DNA from: Bordetella parapertussis
Lineage (GTDB): Bacteria; Pseudomonadota; Gammaproteobacteria; Burkholderiales; Burkholderiaceae_B
DNA length: 9,451 nt
Direction: 5' to 3'
Assembly: GCA_945869355.1 (NCBI GenBank)
Contig: CAMBPA010000030.1
Coordinates: forward strand, 1-9,451
The first letter of the stretch is position 1, and each line of letters begins with the position of its first letter. Positions 6,692 to 9,451 of this stretch are shown piece by piece. The position numbers and the translations under genes are program-made. The notes under the pieces were generated by a model. The model searched no databases. It was not told the DNA's origin and was given only the letters and a program-made list of their open reading frames with translations.

Positions 6692-7816
6692 GTGACCACC
6701 AGCCCGAGCTCCTGCTATATCGGTTTAATGTCAGGCACGAGCTTGGACGGCATTGATGCCGTGCTTGCCCGTTTTGACGCCAAAGGCCATCCAACGATAC
6801 TGTCTAGCGCCAGCGTTGGTTTGACGCCAAGCCTTAAAGAAGAACTCCTGGCTTTGAATACGAGCGGTAACGACGAGCTCGCACGTGCCGCAAAAGCGTC
6901 CAACGCACTCGTTGATCTCTATGCCCAAGCCGTTGAGCAAGTGCTCACTCAAGCCAGCCTCACACGCGAAGAAGTCATGGCGATCGGTGCGCATGGGCAA
7001 ACCGTCCGGCATTGCCCGCAAGACGGATACACCGTCCAGCTAAACGCCCCCGCTAGATTGGCCGAACTCACTGGTATCAACGTCATCGCCGATTTTCGGA
7101 GTCGTGACGTCGCAGCCGGAGGCCAAGGCGCCCCCCTTGTCCCGATGTTTCACGCGGGCGTCTTTGCGACATCGCATACCCGCGTTGTTCTCAATCTCGG
7201 TGGTATTGCGAACATTACAATCCTGCGTCCCCATGCCGAACCGCAAGGGTTCGATACAGGCCCTGCCAATGCGCTAATGGATCTGTGGTGCCAGTTGCAT
7301 ACCGGTGACCCTTATGACGCAAACGGACTGTGGGGTGCAGGTGGCACGATTGATCAGGACTTACTTGACCTACTCTTAACGGGCGAGCCGTGGTTCGCAA
7401 CCCCTCCACCAAAATCGACTGGGCGTGACCTCTTTCATCAAGCTTGGCTAGAACACCGGTTAAAGCAATGCAACATTGGGGTCTCGGACTACTCGCGTGC
7501 GCAGGACGTCCAAGCAACGCTGCGATCTCTGACCGCACAAACGGTTGCCAACGCAATCCGCACGCACGCGCATGATGCAAACGAAGTGTTTGTGTGTGGC
7601 GGTGGTGCGCACAATGGAGCATTGATGGCTGATTTGCGCGATCTACTCGGGTACGCGGTGGAGCCTACTGACAAGCTTGGGATTGGCACGCAAGATGTTG
7701 AAGCACTTGCTTTCGCGTGGCTAGCGTGGGCGTATCAGCAACGTATTGCTGTGAGCCGCCCCGCTGTCACAGGGGCACGTGGCAATCGTATTTTAGGCGC
7801 CTGCTGGCCGGCCTAG
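6692..7816 (+). CDS. anmK: Anhydro-N-acetylmuramic acid kinase
   Basis: AnmK opens and phosphorylates 1,6-anhydro-N-acetylmuramic acid, released from old peptidoglycan, to N-acetylmuramic acid 6-phosphate, the entry to cytoplasmic wall-sugar recycling. The 374-residue protein matches the family's length (about 370). It carries YIGLMSGTSLDGIDAVL (9-25), the nucleotide-fold start; GAHGQTVRH (99-107); DFRSRDVAAGGQGAPLVP (134-151); LNLGGIANIT (168-177); FDTGPANALMD (187-197), where D188 corresponds to the catalytic aspartate of the family; PPKSTGRDLF; and near the C-terminus VEALAFAWLAW. The start is GTG at 6692, needed to include the first strand of the fold. No clear Shine-Dalgarno precedes it, so translation likely depends on ribosomes finishing the M23 gene 8 bases upstream. 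The pairing with a wall hydrolase fits its role. Confidence 0.97.
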   Translation: MTTSPSSCYIGLMSGTSLDGIDAVLARFDAKGHPTILSSASVGLTPSLKEELLALNTSGNDELARAAKASNALVDLYAQAVEQVLTQASLTREEVMAIGAHGQTVRHCPQDGYTVQLNAPARLAELTGINVIADFRSRDVAAGGQGAPLVPMFHAGVFATSHTRVVLNLGGIANITILRPHAEPQGFDTGPANALMDLWCQLHTGDPYDANGLWGAGGTIDQDLLDLLLTGEPWFATPPPKSTGRDLFHQAWLEHRLKQCNIGVSDYSRAQDVQATLRSLTAQTVANAIRTHAHDANEVFVCGGGAHNGALMADLRDLLGYAVEPTDKLGIGTQDVEALAFAWLAWAYQQRIAVSRPAVTGARGNRILGACWPA

Positions 7817-7846
7817 CCGCTCAGATGCAGCGCCGGCATTCAATGC
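7807..7846. other. Convergent gap with inverted repeats between anmK and erpA
   Basis: The stops of anmK and erpA are 32 bases apart. GCCGGC occurs at 7807-7812 and again at 7832-7837 and can pair to a 6-bp stem, and GCATTCAATGC (7836-7846) is a perfect short palindrome. Neither is followed by a convincing T run on either strand. These could serve as a weak shared terminator, but the evidence is pairing only. Confidence 0.25.
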
Positions 7847-7848
7847 AA

Positions 7849-8217
7849 TTAAGCAGAGAAGGACGAACCGCAACCACAGGTTGTTGTCGCATTCGGATTG
7901 CGAATCACAAACTGTGAACCCTCGATGTCTTCTTTGTAGTCGATCTCAGCGCCAACCAAATATTGAAAACTCATCGGATCGACGAGCAACGCCACACCAT
8001 TTTTTTCTAGTGTGGTGTCGTCTTCATTGACGTCTTCATCAAAGGTAAAGCCGTACTGAAAGCCCGAGCAACCCCCACCTTGAACGAACACACGCAACTT
8101 GAGGTTGGCATTGCCTTCTTCAATCAACAAGTCTTTGACTTTCGCCGCAGCCGAATCTGTAAAAAGAATCGGAGTGGGTGGTGCCTGCAAATCAACGGTC
8201 TGAGTAATTGTGCTCAT
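7849..8217 (-). CDS. erpA: Iron-sulfur cluster insertion protein ErpA
   Basis: ErpA is an A-type carrier that receives Fe-S clusters from the assembly machinery and passes them to target enzymes; in E. coli it serves isoprenoid synthesis (IspG/IspH) and respiratory enzymes. The 122-residue protein has the three conserved cluster-binding cysteines, C50 (GGGCSGFQY) and C114 and C116 (CGCGSSF). It also has the family segment [16 protein letters not shown] and a typical length (about 114-123). The closing CGCGSSFSA and the sequence [11 protein letters not shown] favour ErpA over IscA. The ATG has AGGAG 8 bases upstream. It stands alone on its transcript, convergent with anmK and 93 bases from the next gene upstream. 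Its leader holds an IscR-like operator and a small hairpin, so control by Fe-S status is likely. Confidence 0.95.
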   Translation of the reverse strand: MSTITQTVDLQAPPTPILFTDSAAAKVKDLLIEEGNANLKLRVFVQGGGCSGFQYGFTFDEDVNEDDTTLEKNGVALLVDPMSFQYLVGAEIDYKEDIEGSQFVIRNPNATTTCGCGSSFSA

Positions 8218-8229
8218 GGTGTAGCTCCT

Positions 8230-8244
8230 GCCCTGCTGAAGGGC
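8230..8244 (-). other. Leader hairpin next to the erpA ribosome site
   Basis: On the minus strand GCCCTTCAGCAGGGC folds into a 5-bp GC-rich stem with a 5-base loop. It ends 1 base before the AGGAG that serves erpA. Such a hairpin could adjust ribosome access or mRNA stability. It is short, and no partner sequence that would form an alternative fold was evident. Confidence 0.35.
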
Positions 8245-8265
8245 GACTGACTAATACTAACAATG

Positions 8266-8290
8266 ATACCCGACTAAGATAGTCAAGTAT
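8266..8290 (-). promoter_or_regulatory. IscR type 1 operator upstream of erpA
   Basis: The 25 bases form a dyad, ATACTTGACTA and TAGTCGGGTAT separated by TCT, ending 48 bases before the erpA start codon. By eye this fits the known E. coli type 1 IscR consensus at 24 of 25 positions; only the central position 13 (C in place of A/T) differs. IscR carrying a [2Fe-2S] cluster binds such sites and represses. The box contains TTGACT (8281-8286), a 5-of-6 match to a -35 hexamer, and overlaps TATACT (8286-8291), a possible -10. Binding would therefore block polymerase in either case. The exact promoter is unclear because no strong -10 lies 17 bases beyond TTGACT. The iscR gene itself is not in the window. 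Confidence 0.72.
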
Positions 8291-8310
8291 AACGCAAACC
8301 CGTGAGACGC

Positions 8311-9030
8311 CTAGAGATCAACCCTGCGCGATGCAAGGACAATATCGCCATCTAAAACCTGCACCGTCACAAACCTCACGGTCATGTTGCTGGGCACCGC
8401 CAAAACCCCCTGGCTACGCTGAAACTGCTCAAAACTGAGTTTTAAGCTGTCCGCTACGCCTGTGGTGCCTCTTGGCACAGCCGTCGACGCAACATTTTGA
8501 TCTGGGACTGCCTGCAAAGGGAGCAAAGCCACTTCCACCTCTTTGTCGCCGACTACCCCAGAAGCGACGAACTGCAGCCGGGCACTCACACGCTCGCCGG
8601 GCTTACCGCTGCGCATCAATAACACGCGATAGTTCAGATTTTGGCCGTTACGCTCAAGCTCGACGGCGCGCAAGGCAATCGAGCCCTGGGGACCAAGGGG
8701 TAGCAATTGCTCATAGAACGCTAGGTGCTCTTTGAGACGACTCCATTCAACTTGAAGCTGGCTGAGATTTTTTTCAAACTCGGTGCGTGCAGCGCGCTCT
8801 ATGGTCAGTTCGCTGCGCAATTGCTCAAGGCGGGTCTGAGCGTCCCGGATTTGCGTCTCGAGTTCGCCACGAATCGCAGCTTGGGCGAGCCTCTCGGTAC
8901 GCAAGTGCAAGGCAACATCCTGCGCGCTGGGTCGTTGTGTAAAAAAAATTCCAGCGGCCGCACCGGCTGCAATGAGCAGCAACGCGCCGGCACTCCAGAA
9001 AACAAACGTTCGGCCTGCGCTCTTTAGCAT
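8311..9030 (-). CDS. Membrane-anchored coiled-coil protein of unknown function (DUF6776-like)
   Basis: I do not know its function. The 239-residue protein has a short basic N-terminus, one membrane segment at about 9-31, and then a charged helical region (about 37-107, with heptad-like spacing in RGELETQIRDAQTRLEQLRSEL) that is probably a coiled coil in the periplasm. A C-terminal domain of about 115-239 is rich in beta strands (LNYRVLLMR, VSARLQFVASG, MTVRFVTVQVLDGDIVLASRR). No catalytic motif or cysteine is visible. It resembles conserved hypothetical proteins found beside argC in Burkholderiales, which I associate from memory with DUF6776. The ATG is 3 bases after the argC stop, with no clear ribosome site, so it is probably translated by reinitiation. 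From memory, relatives often carry a bactofilin gene between this gene and erpA; none is present here. A structural or wall-related role is a guess. Confidence 0.8.
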   Translation of the reverse strand: MLKSAGRTFVFWSAGALLLIAAGAAAGIFFTQRPSAQDVALHLRTERLAQAAIRGELETQIRDAQTRLEQLRSELTIERAARTEFEKNLSQLQVEWSRLKEHLAFYEQLLPLGPQGSIALRAVELERNGQNLNYRVLLMRSGKPGERVSARLQFVASGVVGDKEVEVALLPLQAVPDQNVASTAVPRGTTGVADSLKLSFEQFQRSQGVLAVPSNMTVRFVTVQVLDGDIVLASRRVDL

Positions 9031-9033
9031 GCG

Positions 9034-9451
9034 TTACGGAAGAATCGCTACCTGATTCAGGCCCGTGCTTTCAGCTAACCCGAACATCAAGTTCATGTTC
9101 TGTATGGCCTGACCAGCGGCGCCTTTCACCAGATTGTCTTGAACCACCAAAATAATCAGGCGATCACCACTGCCCGGGCGATGCAATGCAATACGTAACG
9201 TATTCGAGGCACGCACCGAACGCGTGTCGGGTAAGCTGCCTGCGGGCAACACATCGACAAAGGTCTCATTAGCATAGCGGCTTTCAAACAGCGCTTGATA
9301 ATCGGTATCGCGCGCCTCAGGCAAAATGCGAACGTAAATCGTGCTCAGCATCCCCCGAATCATGGGTACGAGGTGAGGCACGAACGTCAGCCCAACAGGA
9401 TGCCCCGCCAGCTGATCGAGTTGCGCTTTAATTTCTGGATGATGACGATGG
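9034..9451 (-). CDS. argC: N-acetyl-gamma-glutamyl-phosphate reductase, 3' part
   Basis: ArgC reduces N-acetylglutamyl phosphate with NADPH to the semialdehyde in arginine synthesis. Only the last 139 or so codons are here. The reading frame stays open to the window edge, beginning HRHHPEI, the conserved histidine-containing motif of the active site, then [54 protein letters not shown] and a normal C-terminus. The catalytic cysteine and the NADPH-binding domain lie outside the window. A GTG at 9381 would make a 115-residue product but is internal to the gene. The stop is 3 bases from the start of the downstream coiled-coil gene, so the two are on one transcript. Confidence 0.96.
   Translation of the reverse strand, partial: HRHHPEIKAQLDQLAGHPVGLTFVPHLVPMIRGMLSTIYVRILPEARDTDYQALFESRYANETFVDVLPAGSLPDTRSVRASNTLRIALHRPGSGDRLIILVVQDNLVKGAAGQAIQNMNLMFGLAESTGLNQVAILP

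Noticed and set aside
7215..7622. A 135-codon minus-strand frame opposite anmK
   Set aside because: It overlaps conserved AnmK motifs on the other strand and has no family features.
9034..9381. A complete 115-residue gene beginning at GTG 9381
   Set aside because: The frame stays open to the window edge and encodes conserved ArgC sequence upstream of that codon, so it is the 3' part of argC.

Overview
This window is chromosomal housekeeping DNA from a betaproteobacterium, most likely of the order Burkholderiales. The evidence is the TyrS and ErpA sequences, the gene order argC / unknown membrane protein / erpA / anmK / M23 peptidase / tyrS, and the cluster glyA-nrdR-ribD-ribE. An Alcaligenaceae-like host is a guess. 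I see no insertion sequence, phage gene, CRISPR array or toxin-antitoxin pair.

Layout from left to right. On the minus strand, a tRNA-Ser(GGA) gene (40-130) lies downstream of ribE, ribD, nrdR, glyA and tyrS, so transcription runs from tyrS at about 5077 towards position 1. Gaps in the lower part are small or absent: nrdR and ribD are 5 bases apart, and ribD and ribE touch. nrdR-ribD-ribE is therefore almost certainly one transcript, probably fed from glyA, with an 8-bp hairpin between glyA and nrdR. A divergent promoter region (5078-5243) separates tyrS from a plus-strand pair: an M23 peptidoglycan endopeptidase and anmK, 8 bases apart. That pair joins wall cleavage with recycling of anhydro-N-acetylmuramic acid. 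anmK converges on erpA (minus strand) across only 32 bases. To the right, on the minus strand, are a membrane-anchored coiled-coil protein of unknown function and the 3' part of argC, which runs off the window; these two are 3 bases apart.

The genes cover riboflavin synthesis (RibD, RibE), control of ribonucleotide reductase (NrdR), one-carbon metabolism (GlyA), tyrosyl-tRNA charging, wall remodelling and recycling, Fe-S delivery (ErpA) and arginine synthesis (ArgC). The best regulatory signal is a 25-bp near-perfect match to the type 1 IscR operator upstream of erpA, which would link ErpA production to the cell's Fe-S status. The least understood gene is the coiled-coil membrane protein beside argC. 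I found no convincing undescribed multi-gene system.
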